From NCBI GenBank assembly GCA_963675365.2, contig CAXXVA010000003.1, positions 372,001-436,000 on the forward strand: DNA of 64,000 nucleotides, given 5' to 3'. The notes beneath the pieces are model-generated. The model did no database searches, was not told the origin of the DNA, and was given only the letters and a program-made list of their open reading frames with translations. How positions within the stretch are numbered: position 1 is the stretch's first letter; every line of letters begins with the position of its first letter. The DNA comes from CAXXOK01 sp963675365. GTDB taxonomy: Bacteria > Bacillota > Clostridia > Christensenellales > Aristaeellaceae. Made by a program: the position numbers and the translations under genes. Shown here in pieces: positions 26,483 to 35,709 of this stretch.

Positions 26483-27577
26483 TTATTCGCCTGCGGAGAA
26501 GGTGACGCGTGTTGCCTGGTTGGCGACGACGATAAAGGTATTGCCGCGCTGCAGGGCGATTTCCTCGCCGTTCATGTCCACGAATACGATGCGGTTTTGC
26601 AGCGACGAGCGGATCCACCCGCCCTGGATATACCTGCCGCCGATGAAGAATTCCGCCGTTCCCTGTCCGACCATCTCGGGCAGAAGCACATAGTTGCCCA
26701 GGAACTTGTATTTGACGCGCAATACGATGAGGTTTGTATAGGTCAGCGCCGTTTCCGGATCGCTGTAATCGGCAAACACGCCGGTATCCACCATGCGCGC
26801 GTAGGCGTTTTTATCCGCGTCGTACAGGTAGCGCGCCCAGCTGGCGGGGTTGCCCGCGGACTTGTCGACCTTGCTGGCGAAGTGGGCGATCTCGATATCC
26901 GTAGCCGCCTCGCCGTCCGCGGGCAGCGTATCGGTAAAGCGGAAAGGAACCTCGGTGAACTGCATGCCTTCGCTCAGCAGTAGATCCCGGATGTCCGAAA
27001 CATTCGCCATGGTATTATAGTATTTGCCTTTGCCGTCCACCGAGCTTTTATACTCGTTCTGTTCGCCGATGATGTTAAACGACAGTCCCTTATGATAGAC
27101 GTCGAAGCTGCGAAGCACGCTGTGAATGTTAATCGAGCTGGCAACGCCGCTGGTGGGCCCGCCCGAGTAGACCAGCGCCGCGTCGTAGATCTCCCGAAGC
27201 TCGATGAACGGCGCGCGTGCGGAGCGCACGCTGCCCGCCTGCGCCGGAACGCTGTCGGCAAACAGTGCGATCAGCTTGGTTGCGCCCGCGCCGGCGTTGG
27301 GCATCTGGAAGATCACGTCCGACTGCGCGACGCCCACCAGGGGCCGCGCTTTCTGCGAATTGTCAAACACCAGTAAAATCGGCACATAGGCGCCGTCAAA
27401 CGGAAGCCCCGTAGTGGAACTTTCGCCCGCAATGACGGGATTGTCGTCATACGCATCCTGGAAGGGAATCTCGCGCACCGCCGTGCCGTCGATCACTGTG
27501 GTTTCCGCCTGTGCGCAGGCAAAGCCCGACAGCGCAAGAACGAGCGCTGCCAAAAGAATCCGTTTGACAATTTTCAT
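26483..27577 (-). CDS. yerB: DUF3048 (YerB-like) exported protein
   Basis: A 364-residue exported protein: signal peptide ending near ACAQA, without a clear lipobox, then the two-part DUF3048 region with FDNSQKARPLVGVAQSDVIF, AGSVRSARAPFIELREIYDA, SGGPTSG and the late GGWIRSSLQNRI and GNTFIVV segments. YerB of Bacillus is a poorly understood lipoprotein; this copy seems to lack the lipid anchor. The start at 27577 has AGGAGG upstream. It is transcribed towards the DUF2156 gene but that has its own promoter. Confidence 0.88.
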   Translation of the reverse strand: MKIVKRILLAALVLALSGFACAQAETTVIDGTAVREIPFQDAYDDNPVIAGESSTTGLPFDGAYVPILLVFDNSQKARPLVGVAQSDVIFQMPNAGAGATKLIALFADSVPAQAGSVRSARAPFIELREIYDAALVYSGGPTSGVASSINIHSVLRSFDVYHKGLSFNIIGEQNEYKSSVDGKGKYYNTMANVSDIRDLLLSEGMQFTEVPFRFTDTLPADGEAATDIEIAHFASKVDKSAGNPASWARYLYDADKNAYARMVDTGVFADYSDPETALTYTNLIVLRVKYKFLGNYVLLPEMVGQGTAEFFIGGRYIQGGWIRSSLQNRIVFVDMNGEEIALQRGNTFIVVANQATRVTFSAGE

Positions 27578-27619
27578 GGTATCCTCCTAAGAATTCGAGC
27601 GTATTGTTTTCATACCGTC

Positions 27620-27648
27620 ATGGTAACAAATTCAGTACATAATGTAAA
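27620..27648 (-). promoter_or_regulatory. Possible promoter of yerB
   Basis: Minus strand TTTACA and TACCAT, 17-base spacer, in an AT-rich gap. Confidence 0.4.
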
Positions 27649-27703
27649 CAAATTCTGGGGAATTGTGCTTGGCGCCGAAACATCCCGGCCAAGAGACTAG
27701 GCA

Positions 27704-27732
27704 TTGAGACAGGCATCCGGTCATGGTATACT
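27704..27732 (+). promoter_or_regulatory. Promoter of the aldolase-mtnA unit
   Basis: TTGAGA and TATACT with a 17-base spacer, 34 bases before the start codon. Confidence 0.7.
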
Positions 27733-27765
27733 GATATCCATCAAAACAAAAAACGGAGGAGTATC

Positions 27766-28470
27766 GTGATCAGCAATAGCGACCGGCAGGCAAGGCGTGC
27801 GCTTGTGGAGTTCGGCAGGCGTATGTACCAATCGGGATATGTGGCGTCCAACGACGGGAATATGAGCGTGCGCGTGCGTGAGGACGAGGTTTGGGCGACG
27901 CCCACGGGCGTGTCCAAAGGATTCATGAAAGAAAAAGACATGGTGCTTTTAAAGCTTGACGGAACGGTGCTTTCCAAAGGAGGCGCGCCGTCCAGCGAGA
28001 TTAAAATGCACCTGCGCATCTACCGGGAGAACCCCGAAGCGATGGGCGTATGCCACGCGCATCCCCTGATGAGCACGTCGTTCGCCGTAGCGGGGATTGC
28101 GCTGGACGAACCGATCTACCCCGAAGCGATGATTACCCTGGGCGTCGTGCCATGCGTCCCATACCAGACGCCTGGGTCCTTTGGCGTTCCGGATTCGGTC
28201 GCGCCCTATGCCAAAAGCCACTGTGCGGTGCTGCTGGGAAACCACGGGCCGGTGACCTGGGGACAGTCGCTGGAGGAAGCCTGGCATCGGCTGGAGGCTG
28301 TGGAGCACTACGCGCAGATTTTGTACAATACCCGTTATGGCATCGGCAAGGCGAACCGGCTGAATCAAAAACAACTCGGCGAGCTGGAATTGGTTCGGCA
28401 AAAATTCGGGATCAGCGTCGGCCCGCTCCCGGTGGTGAAAGACGGTGACCCGGAAGAGGAACCGCGATGA
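27766..28470 (+). CDS. Class II aldolase/adducin family protein (Ald2-like)
   Basis: A 234-residue zinc aldolase of the fuculose-phosphate aldolase fold: SNDGNMSVR near residues 25-33, TPTGVSKGF, the Glu and HAH metal site in the PSSEIKMH/CHAHPLMS region, and LLGNHGPV with the third His. By family alone it could be FucA, AraD or the methylthioribulose-1-phosphate dehydratase MtnB. Its four-base overlap with mtnA points to the variant that cleaves 5-methylthioribulose-1-phosphate or 5-deoxyribulose-1-phosphate to dihydroxyacetone phosphate and an aldehyde (the shunt first described with MtnA plus Ald2). The start is GTG at 27766 after CGGAGGAG. Confidence 0.88.
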   Translation: MISNSDRQARRALVEFGRRMYQSGYVASNDGNMSVRVREDEVWATPTGVSKGFMKEKDMVLLKLDGTVLSKGGAPSSEIKMHLRIYRENPEAMGVCHAHPLMSTSFAVAGIALDEPIYPEAMITLGVVPCVPYQTPGSFGVPDSVAPYAKSHCAVLLGNHGPVTWGQSLEEAWHRLEAVEHYAQILYNTRYGIGKANRLNQKQLGELELVRQKFGISVGPLPVVKDGDPEEEPR

Positions 28471-29537
28471 AAGACGTTCTTCCCTTTGCAACCGTTGCCC
28501 TGGACGATGCGGACAGCGCGCTGGTGATTATCGACCAGACCAAACTGCCGGGCGAAACGGTCATCCTGCGGCTGTATGATCTTTCCGAATTCCGTGAAGC
28601 CATCCGCAGCCTGCAGGTACGCGGCGCGCCCGCCATCGGCGTCGCCGCGGCGTTCGGTTTGTACCTGGCTGTGAAGCACAGTAAAGCGACGTCGTTTGCG
28701 TCCTTTGCCGCCGAACTGAAGGTTGCCAGGGATAGCCTCAATAGCGCGCGCCCCACGGCGGTTAATCTCTCCTGGGCGCTCAAGCGCATGGAGACCGCCG
28801 CGTATCAGTACAAGGAGGAACCCGTCCGGCGTATTAAAGAACGCTTGCACGAGGAGTGCATGGCGATCTTTGCAGAGGATATCGCCATGTGCAGGAAGAT
28901 CGGCGAGCATGGGCTTACACTGCTCAAGGACGGCGACGGCATCCTCACGCACTGCAACGCCGGGCAGCTTGCGACCTCCAAATACGGCACCGCGCTTGCG
29001 CCCATCCATCTGGGGAAGGAGCGCGGCATGGAGTTTCATGTCTACGCCGATGAAACGCGACCGCTGCTGCAAGGAGCCAGGCTGACGGCGTTTGAGCTGA
29101 TGGCAAGCGGCGTTGACGTAACCGTCATCTGCGATAACATGGCCTCGCAGGTGATGAAGAACGGCTGGGTGCAGGCTGTACTTGTGGGCTGCGACCGGGT
29201 TGCGAAAAACGGCGACGTCTGCAATAAGATCGGCACCTCGGCGCTGGCGATCCTCGCAAAGCACTACGGTATTCCGTTTTACGTCCTGGGGCCGAGTTCC
29301 ACCGTTGATCTGAGCATCGAAACCGGCGGCGAAATTATCATCGAGCAGCGTGCGGCGGAGGAGGTAACGCAGCTGTGGTATGAAAAACCCATGGCGCCCG
29401 AGGGCGTCAAGGCGTACAACCCGGCGTTTGACGTCACCCCGCACGAGCTGATCACGGCCATCGTGACCGAGCGGGGAATTCTGCGGCCTCCATACCGGGA
29501 AACGCTCGCGCAAGCCTGCGGGAAAGCTGCGTACTAG
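28467..29537 (+). CDS. mtnA: S-methyl-5-thioribose-1-phosphate isomerase
   Basis: A 356-residue isomerase of the eIF2B-like family, converting 5-methylthioribose-1-phosphate (or 5-deoxyribose-1-phosphate) to the ribulose form. Visible signatures are LQVRGAPAIGVAAAFG near residue 51, THCNAGQLAT with the catalytic Cys near 163, DNMASQVM, and VGCDRVAKNGDVCNKIGT with the catalytic Asp near 250. The start overlaps the aldolase stop as ATGA. No methionine-salvage kinase (mtnK), nucleosidase or enolase gene is in the window, so the first step must be encoded elsewhere. Together the pair is expected to recycle S-adenosylmethionine by-products. Confidence 0.95.
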   Translation: MKDVLPFATVALDDADSALVIIDQTKLPGETVILRLYDLSEFREAIRSLQVRGAPAIGVAAAFGLYLAVKHSKATSFASFAAELKVARDSLNSARPTAVNLSWALKRMETAAYQYKEEPVRRIKERLHEECMAIFAEDIAMCRKIGEHGLTLLKDGDGILTHCNAGQLATSKYGTALAPIHLGKERGMEFHVYADETRPLLQGARLTAFELMASGVDVTVICDNMASQVMKNGWVQAVLVGCDRVAKNGDVCNKIGTSALAILAKHYGIPFYVLGPSSTVDLSIETGGEIIIEQRAAEEVTQLWYEKPMAPEGVKAYNPAFDVTPHELITAIVTERGILRPPYRETLAQACGKAAY

Positions 29538-29571
29538 TATATCCCCAAGCACGGGAAATTCCTGATATTAT

Positions 29572-29600
29572 TTGCTTTTCAGCGACCTATATTGTATAAT
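29572..29600 (+). promoter_or_regulatory. Promoter of the cytidylate kinase-like gene
   Basis: TTGCTT and a perfect TATAAT with a 17-base spacer. Confidence 0.75.
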
Positions 29601-29655
29601 GCGTGTACATTCAGAAAACAAGAAACAGACGCAAACCCACGGAGGGAGTATAGTC

Positions 29656-30279
29656 ATGGATGCCGATAAATCGATGATTACAATCGGGCGCGAATACGGC
29701 AGCGGCGGAAGCGACATCGGCAAGGCGCTCGCGGAAAAACTGGGGATTCCTTTCTATGACAAGGAGATTCTCTCCCTTGCCGCGCAGGAAAGCGGCATCT
29801 GCGAAGCGCTGTTTGAAAACCATGATGAAAAACCGGTGCCGAGCTACCTGTTTTCACTGGCCAGGGGCGTCGGCGATATCGCGCAGCCCGGCATGACGGG
29901 CGAAATGCCGCTCAACCACCGTATTTTCATGGCGCAGTTCAAGGCCATCACGCAGGTTGCGGCCAAAGGCCCGTGCGTTATCGTCGGCCGCTGCGCAGAT
30001 TATGTGCTCAAAGATCAGCCCCATTTGACCAGTATCTTTTTATACGCCGATCTTGCGGCGCGCATCGAGCGTACGATGAAAAAACAGAATATCGATCATG
30101 ACGAGGCCAAGGAACTCGTGCATAAGCGCGACAAGCAGCGTCAGGGCTATTATAATTTCTTTGCCGACGGCAACTGGGGCCACCGTTCCAATTATCAGCT
30201 GATGTTCGATACCACGGGCCTGACCCCGCAGGCGGCCGCCGAAACGATCATCGCATATATCCAAAACAAAAACGAATAA
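29656..30279 (+). CDS. Cytidylate kinase-like family protein
   Basis: A 207-residue P-loop kinase-like protein. It starts MITIGREYGSGGSDIGKALAEKLGIPFYD, where GREYGSGG is the family's variant Walker A, and has VIVGRCADYVL and later KRDKQRQGYYNFF with a basic lid. This group is related to Cmk but distinct from the housekeeping enzyme in rpsA-linked operons; its substrate is not known. The ATG at 29656 follows GGAGGGAG; the earlier in-frame ATG at 29599 overlaps the -10 box and is excluded. It converges with the DUF4340 gene with only five bases between stops. Confidence 0.88.
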   Translation: MDADKSMITIGREYGSGGSDIGKALAEKLGIPFYDKEILSLAAQESGICEALFENHDEKPVPSYLFSLARGVGDIAQPGMTGEMPLNHRIFMAQFKAITQVAAKGPCVIVGRCADYVLKDQPHLTSIFLYADLAARIERTMKKQNIDHDEAKELVHKRDKQRQGYYNFFADGNWGHRSNYQLMFDTTGLTPQAAAETIIAYIQNKNE

Positions 30280-30284
30280 CGTTT

Positions 30285-31802
30285 TTACGGAGATACAGGG
30301 GTAAGGAGCGCCGAGAATTCGCCAAGAGCGATTTCCAGCGCTTCTTTGCTGATGTAATGAACCGCGACGCCGTCTACCGCAAGCACGTCGTTGAACGCGT
30401 CCATCGGATAGGCGGCAAGCCGCCGGTTCTCGCCCTGGGCGGTTTCCAGCGCCATGCGCCACAGCGGCGTGCCGACGGGGGCGGTCTCGGAATCCAGCGT
30501 ACCGGACACCGACATCTGCTGAAGCCTTGCCACAAGCTCCTCAAAGGCCTCCACGGTCACAGGTTCGCCGTTTGCGGTAACCTCGGTGGTATAGACGATG
30601 TTACCGTACTCGTCGTACTCCAGCTCGTTGTTGGGCAGAACGTTTTCCACATACGACGCGCGGATCTCAAGTGTTCCGTCGCCCGTCTGCACGGTAATGC
30701 CGGTCAGGGTGTCCGCGCCCAAATCGGCGGGGTTCGTCGCGGCGTAATCCGCGGCGTCCGCCGTTAGAAACGCGTTCACCAAGAATGCCGACACGCGGTA
30801 GCTGTTGCCTTCGTATTCGCAGTAACGGAAAAATTCGCCGTCCGCGTTGCCAAGTGTCAGCGTGACGCTGGAGGGTTCCAGCGTGAAGTAAGAAAGCGCG
30901 CCGCTGTCGCTGACCTGGGAAAACTGGCCGCCCCGCTGATTGATCGTCACCACGGCTTCCGGCGTATCAAAACCATACAGGGAACGGGTTTCATCGGTCA
31001 TAGGCCGCAGCCGCGCGCCGAGGCGGAAGCTATCTACGGCGCTTAGAAGCGCTTTGGCGGCCTGCGCCTGCATCGGATACGCGTACGGGCTTTGCAGCGT
31101 GCCCTGCACCGCGTCGTCTTCATCGGTTTCCAAGCTGCATACGATGGGTGTTTCTCCGGCGTGCTCTATGTTGACGCTCTCCACCAGCGACGCAATGATG
31201 GGCGGCTGGGTGATGGAGCGCAGCATGTCGGCAGTGTTTTCAAAGGTCTCGTAGACCCCGGTATTGCACAGATACAAGCCGTTGTCGCCCGACCACATGT
31301 AGTAGTGGTAGGTGGTGTCCAGCATCGTGGAACCCAGCAGGATCGTGACTTTACTGCCGTCGGCAAACACGGCTGTCGCCGTGATCTGCGGCGGTATCAG
31401 CCCCATGGCGGACAGCTGATCCGCTAAATCGGCGGCGTCCTCGGCGAGCGTATCTTCCACGTAGATTGTGGTCGCGTATTTGATGAAATTGTCTGAAACC
31501 GTCGTGTTGATGGGTTCCAGGCTTCCGTCTTCAGACTGAAGCGACAGGATGCCGTCCTGGTTGACGAGCGTATAGGGGTCTTCGCCCAGATGCGTTACGG
31601 TGACGGTCTCCAGCGTTTCCGGGTCAAGCTCTGCGATCGTCTTGTATGTTGGCGCATAGGTCTGCGCTATGGTGCTGGTGGCCGGGAAGGTTTTTTTAAT
31701 GGCGGGCAGCAGCCAAACAAAGGCCGCGGCCAGCGCCAGTACGAGGACCAGCGCCAGCAGCGGAAGATAGCGTCGAAACCCGGTTTTATCCGAACGGCTC
31801 AA
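30285..31802 (-). CDS. DUF4340 membrane-anchored protein
   Basis: A 505-residue protein with one N-terminal membrane span (PLLALVLVLALAAAFVWLLP) and a large outside domain of repeated strand-rich units, as in DUF4340. This domain is a known companion of Gld-type ABC exporters. It probably sits outside the membrane beside GldG. The start is TTG at 31802, preceded by GAGGAGGGCC; the stop is next to the convergent kinase gene. It is the last gene of the unit with the three upstream genes (15 bases after gldG). Confidence 0.85.
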   Translation of the reverse strand: MSRSDKTGFRRYLPLLALVLVLALAAAFVWLLPAIKKTFPATSTIAQTYAPTYKTIAELDPETLETVTVTHLGEDPYTLVNQDGILSLQSEDGSLEPINTTVSDNFIKYATTIYVEDTLAEDAADLADQLSAMGLIPPQITATAVFADGSKVTILLGSTMLDTTYHYYMWSGDNGLYLCNTGVYETFENTADMLRSITQPPIIASLVESVNIEHAGETPIVCSLETDEDDAVQGTLQSPYAYPMQAQAAKALLSAVDSFRLGARLRPMTDETRSLYGFDTPEAVVTINQRGGQFSQVSDSGALSYFTLEPSSVTLTLGNADGEFFRYCEYEGNSYRVSAFLVNAFLTADAADYAATNPADLGADTLTGITVQTGDGTLEIRASYVENVLPNNELEYDEYGNIVYTTEVTANGEPVTVEAFEELVARLQQMSVSGTLDSETAPVGTPLWRMALETAQGENRRLAAYPMDAFNDVLAVDGVAVHYISKEALEIALGEFSALLTPVSP

Positions 31803-31817
31803 GCTTACGGGCCCTCC

Positions 31818-33272
31818 TCAGCGGTTTCTGCGCGGCAGCAATACATACAGTGCCAGCAGCAAAATCAGCACGGGTACGGCCGCCAGCAGCGCGATGGCGG
31901 GAGCGGCGCTTTGCACGGTCAGCCCCGGGTGCAGCGCCGTTTTGGCGATGATATCCAGCGATACGGGTTTCTGCGGCAGCAGTTCGCCCATCAACTGGAT
32001 AATGAACTGCTGGTTGAACGTGCGCTGGTAGATGTACTCGTCGGTAAACACGGTGGAATTGCCGATGGCGAACATCCGGCTGATACTGCCGTCTGAATGC
32101 ATGCGCGCCGAAAGGATCGCAAGCGCCTGCTCGCCCAGCGGATCGCCCTCCTGATACTCGATGGAGCCGTCATTGTCCGTCAGGCTGCGGATATAGGCGT
32201 TGGGGCCGGACTTGAGCACTACGGCGGCGGACAGGGCCGTGTCCGTCTGCTCCGGTGTTTCAAACGCGCTCGCGCCGACCAGGAGGAGCACGTCCATACC
32301 GGATTCGATCAGCGGATCGGTCATTTCCATGGAGTTGAAATACGGCAGCAGGTAAATGGGCTCGCCGTAATAACTGCCAGTGTCTTCCTCTGAAGCGACA
32401 ACAATGCCGGGCAGTGGCACTACGCCATAGCTGCGCAGGAGCGCCTGGTAGTTTGGCAGATCCAGCGCGTCGGTATAATCGCGAATCACAAAGAAACTGC
32501 CGCCCGACTGCGCATAGGCTTTCAGCGTCTCGATCTCTCCCGTGGTGAAGTCCTTATATGGATCGGCGATCAGCAAAAGACCGATCCCGTCCAGCGAATC
32601 TCCGGAGAGGAGATCGACGGTTTTCACATCGTAGCTGTTGTCCTGCAAAAAGCTGATCAGAGTGGCCAGCGTATCTGTGGACAGCTCCCCGTGCCCCTGT
32701 GAGATGCCGATGACGGGCACTTCGGCCTGTGAAACGTACAGGATGGCCTCGGTGACGTTTTTTTCGTACGCCAGTCCGGCGATCTCAAACGCGCCGGTCT
32801 CGATATTGTAGCCCTGGGTGATAAAATCTTCGTAGTTCAGTATCTTGTAGCGACCGGTTGCTTCACAGCTGACTACAACGCTGTCGGCGGTTATGGAGGA
32901 TTGCAGGTCGCCCTCAAACAGCGTCACGAAGCCTGGATTCCGGGTTAAATCAATCGCCTGTACGGTTACCTGGTGGCTCAGCTGGTGATAGCGCATCAGC
33001 ACTTCGTAAAGCTGTGAATCCATATCGGTCTGGTACAAGAGGTAAAGCGTCACCGGCTCGGTTAAGGTATCCAGTACTTTCTGCGTTTCCTCACCGGTAT
33101 AGGTGTAACCGTTGAAGGAGTAGTCCCGCTGCCAGCCGTAGCTTGTTTCCAGGCTTTCGATACCGACGTTTAAAAGAACGCCGATGGCGATCAGAATCGC
33201 CATCACCATCGCGCTGTACGCGCCGAAACGCCACTTGGGTTTACGCAGGAACTTGATCAGTTTCTTCATCAT
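31818..33272 (-). CDS. GldG-like auxiliary protein of an ABC exporter
   Basis: A 484-residue protein with membrane spans at both ends (about residues 17-37 and 457-480) and an outside region containing the GldG/IFT52-like domain: SFNGYTYTGEETQKVLDTL, later VIGISQGHGEL and a LLIADPYKDFTTGE strand. In gliding Bacteroidetes GldA, GldF and GldG form an ABC system; in Firmicutes, which do not glide, the same set is found with DUF4340 and its cargo is unknown. The start at 33272 overlaps the permease stop as ATGA and has GGAGG six bases upstream. Confidence 0.88.
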   Translation of the reverse strand: MMKKLIKFLRKPKWRFGAYSAMVMAILIAIGVLLNVGIESLETSYGWQRDYSFNGYTYTGEETQKVLDTLTEPVTLYLLYQTDMDSQLYEVLMRYHQLSHQVTVQAIDLTRNPGFVTLFEGDLQSSITADSVVVSCEATGRYKILNYEDFITQGYNIETGAFEIAGLAYEKNVTEAILYVSQAEVPVIGISQGHGELSTDTLATLISFLQDNSYDVKTVDLLSGDSLDGIGLLLIADPYKDFTTGEIETLKAYAQSGGSFFVIRDYTDALDLPNYQALLRSYGVVPLPGIVVASEEDTGSYYGEPIYLLPYFNSMEMTDPLIESGMDVLLLVGASAFETPEQTDTALSAAVVLKSGPNAYIRSLTDNDGSIEYQEGDPLGEQALAILSARMHSDGSISRMFAIGNSTVFTDEYIYQRTFNQQFIIQLMGELLPQKPVSLDIIAKTALHPGLTVQSAAPAIALLAAVPVLILLLALYVLLPRRNR

Positions 33273-33988
33273 GCCGCGCCTCCCGTGGAAAAGCGCCGCG
33301 CGTCTAAAAGCCGCATCGTCGCGATCACGAACAGCGCGATGAAGCTGACAAAGTACGTGACGCTGGCAAAGCTAAGCTGGCCCAGGATGAACGGTTCATA
33401 CCGGTCGTAGAGGCTGAAAAACCTGAGTACACTCTGTATCGCCGGTACGGGAACGGCTTCTGCGATCAGGTCCATCATCCATAGCACCAGGTTACCCGCG
33501 AACGCCAGAAACGCGGCGGAAGCCTGGCTTGCGGCAAAGCAGGTCAGGAACATATCGATGGCAAGGAAGCTCAAAGCCTGCAGGGTGAAGCCCAGATAGC
33601 CCACAAACCACTCGCCCGCGTACACCGTACCGTAGAACGCTATGATCAGCGTGCAGACGTTGGTTAACAGGATCGCGATCCCCATTACTGCGGCAGCGGC
33701 CAGGAACTTGCCCAGCACGATGGACGGCAGGGGAACGGGGCTTGACAGCAAAAGCTTTTCAGATTGCCTGCGCGATTCCTCGCTTAACAGCCGCATCGTC
33801 AGAAGCGGAGATAAAAGCATCGTCAAAAGCGTCAATTGCGACAGGAAGATCAGCAGTTCGCCGGAAAGCGTCGCGATATTGTTCAGATAAAAGATCACGC
33901 CCGAAAGCGCGGAGAACACGCCAAGGAACACATAGCCCGTCGGCGTGCGGAAGAAACTGGAAAATTCTCGCCTGAAAACGGTTTTCAA
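33269..33988 (-). CDS. ABC exporter permease (GldF-like)
   Basis: A 239-residue permease with six membrane spans. It starts with the cytoplasmic EFSSFFRTPTGYVFLGVF typical of the ABC-2/GldF type and has LLTMRLLSEESRRQSEKLLLSSPVP between spans two and three. It works with the ATPase encoded 11 bases upstream. The start codon is TTG at 33988 with AGGAGGCC upstream. Confidence 0.9.
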   Translation of the reverse strand: MKTVFRREFSSFFRTPTGYVFLGVFSALSGVIFYLNNIATLSGELLIFLSQLTLLTMLLSPLLTMRLLSEESRRQSEKLLLSSPVPLPSIVLGKFLAAAAVMGIAILLTNVCTLIIAFYGTVYAGEWFVGYLGFTLQALSFLAIDMFLTCFAASQASAAFLAFAGNLVLWMMDLIAEAVPVPAIQSVLRFFSLYDRYEPFILGQLSFASVTYFVSFIALFVIATMRLLDARRFSTGGAA

Positions 33989-33999
33989 CCCGAGGCCTC

Positions 34000-34923
34000 C
34001 TATTCGGCGATCGCCTGCAGGAAGATCTGCTCCAGATCGTCCTCATGGCGCGTCATGCGCAGGATGGGCGTGCCCATCGCGCTGCACAGCGTAAACACCT
34101 GTTTTTCCGGCATCGCGGTCTTTCCAAACGTCAGCGATACCGCGATGACCCCCGGTTCCGACGAGGGAAGTGCCTGCATGGATTGCAGATCGTTCAAATG
34201 CTGCAATGCGGGAGTGAGCTTTTTGGCTTCGCCCTGGATGCGGCAGTGCACGGTCGCGCTTCCGCCGCCGATGTTGGAAAGGCTTGCGTCCAGCTTGACT
34301 TCGCCCTTATGCAATATCACCACGCTGTCGCACAGCTGCCGTACCTCCGGCAGGATATGCGAAGAGAAGATGATCGTGTGCTCCCGGCTCAAGTCCTGGA
34401 TCAGCGCGCGGATTTCCGTAATCTGCTTGGGATCGAGCCCGACCGTCGGTTCGTCCAGCACCAGCACCTCGGGATTGCCGCACAGCGCCTGGGCAAGCCC
34501 CACGCGCTGCCGGTAGCCCTTGCTCAGGTGTGAAAGCAGCCGCAGCCGCATTTCCGTCAGCCCGGTGGAGCGCATGACGCCGCGGACGTGATCGGGGATA
34601 TCCGCCCTGCGCACTTTTTTCAGCTCCGAGGCGAAGCGCAGGTATTCCTCCACGGTCATCTCGTCGTACAGCGGCGGATGCTCGGGCATGTAGCCCAGAA
34701 CACGCTTAGCCTGCGACGGGTTTAACAGCGGGTCCTTCCCGTTTATTTTCACGCTGCCGGCCGTGGGCGCAAGGCAGCCTGTAATGATATTCAAAAGCGT
34801 GGTCTTGCCCGCGCCGTTTTGCCCGAGCAAACCAAGCACACGTCCCTTCTGCGCCGTCAGGCTTACGCCTTTGAGCGCTTCCACGCGGCCGTAGCGCTTT
34901 GAAACGTCCAGTACTTCGACCAA
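34000..34923 (-). CDS. ABC exporter ATP-binding protein (GldA-like)
   Basis: A 307-residue ATPase. Walker A is GLLGQNGAGKTT near residue 32, the signature LSKGYRQRVGLAQAL near 133, Walker B VLVLDEPTVGLDP near 155, and the switch His in SSHILPE. A C-terminal extension of about 85 residues is typical of drug/GldA-type exporters. I chose TTG at 34923, after GGGAGGA, since the longer frame to an ATG at 34971 begins upstream of the predicted transcription start. It is the first gene of the four-gene unit. Confidence 0.92.
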   Translation of the reverse strand: MVEVLDVSKRYGRVEALKGVSLTAQKGRVLGLLGQNGAGKTTLLNIITGCLAPTAGSVKINGKDPLLNPSQAKRVLGYMPEHPPLYDEMTVEEYLRFASELKKVRRADIPDHVRGVMRSTGLTEMRLRLLSHLSKGYRQRVGLAQALCGNPEVLVLDEPTVGLDPKQITEIRALIQDLSREHTIIFSSHILPEVRQLCDSVVILHKGEVKLDASLSNIGGGSATVHCRIQGEAKKLTPALQHLNDLQSMQALPSSEPGVIAVSLTFGKTAMPEKQVFTLCSAMGTPILRMTRHEDDLEQIFLQAIAE

Positions 34924-34957
34924 AAGCCGTTCCTCCCAAGGGTTCGATTTCGATTCA

Positions 34958-34963
34958 ATTATA
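34958..34963 (-). promoter_or_regulatory. Extended -10 promoter of the Gld-type operon
   Basis: Minus strand TGCTATAAT, with TGn extension and no recognisable -35; the expected transcription start is near 34951. Confidence 0.6.
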
Positions 34964-35032
34964 GCAGACAATGCGCTGGAGAATATGAATGGTTTGTGAA
35001 CAAGTGCTCAACAAACGTAAATCCTGCGGGGT

Positions 35033-35617
35033 TTACAGGGCTTCCATCTCCGCGGCGACGCTCTGCTCGCAGGAGCGCATGGCGAGGATGGTTTTTTCAA
35101 ACAATGTATCCATGTCCCAGTCGAGCATTTCCGCGCCGCGGCCGATGTACTCGCGCGAGCAGCCCGCCGCAAAGCGAAGATCCTTGAATTTCTTGCGGAC
35201 GCTTTTCACTTCCATGTCCGAAACGCTTTTGGACGGACGCATACGCGCCGCCGCGCCGATCAGGCCGGTAAGCTCGTCTGTGGCGAACAACACCTTGTCC
35301 ATCATATGCTCGGGCGGAATATCGGCGCAGATGCCGTAGCCGTGCGAACAGATGGAGCGTATCATGTCCTCGCCGACGCCGCCGGCCCGGAGCAGTTCCG
35401 GGGCCTTTTGGCAGTGTTCTTCGGGGTAGAGTTCAAAATCGATATCGTGCAGAAGCCCGACCGTCGCCCAGTAATCCGCGTCGTCCCCGAAACCGAGATC
35501 GTTTGCGAACCAGCGCATCACGCCCTCTACGGTCAGCGCGTGGTAGATGTGAAAGGGCTCCTTGTTGTACTGTTTCAAAAGCGCGAGCGCTTCTTCCCGG
35601 TTCAGCTTGCTTTGCAT
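35033..35617 (-). CDS. HD-domain (HDIG-type) hydrolase
   Basis: A 194-residue single-domain metal hydrolase. His26 in IYHALTVEGVM, HD at 57-58 in GLLHDIDFE, and a further His in SICSHGYGI give the HD metal site. Such small proteins act on phosphate esters of nucleotides, but the substrate cannot be assigned. The ATG at 35617 has AAGGAGGC upstream. It diverges from the sigma factor operon. It ends about 70 bases from the promoter of the Gld-type operon, on the same strand. Confidence 0.88.
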   Translation of the reverse strand: MQSKLNREEALALLKQYNKEPFHIYHALTVEGVMRWFANDLGFGDDADYWATVGLLHDIDFELYPEEHCQKAPELLRAGGVGEDMIRSICSHGYGICADIPPEHMMDKVLFATDELTGLIGAAARMRPSKSVSDMEVKSVRKKFKDLRFAAGCSREYIGRGAEMLDWDMDTLFEKTILAMRSCEQSVAAEMEAL

Positions 35618-35709
35618 GAAAATGCCTCCTTCTGGGTGTTCAATCTGCCATTTATCATAGCACGAAACGCCGCGTGAAAAAAGCGCGGACGCTCATTTTC
35701 CGCCGGGCG

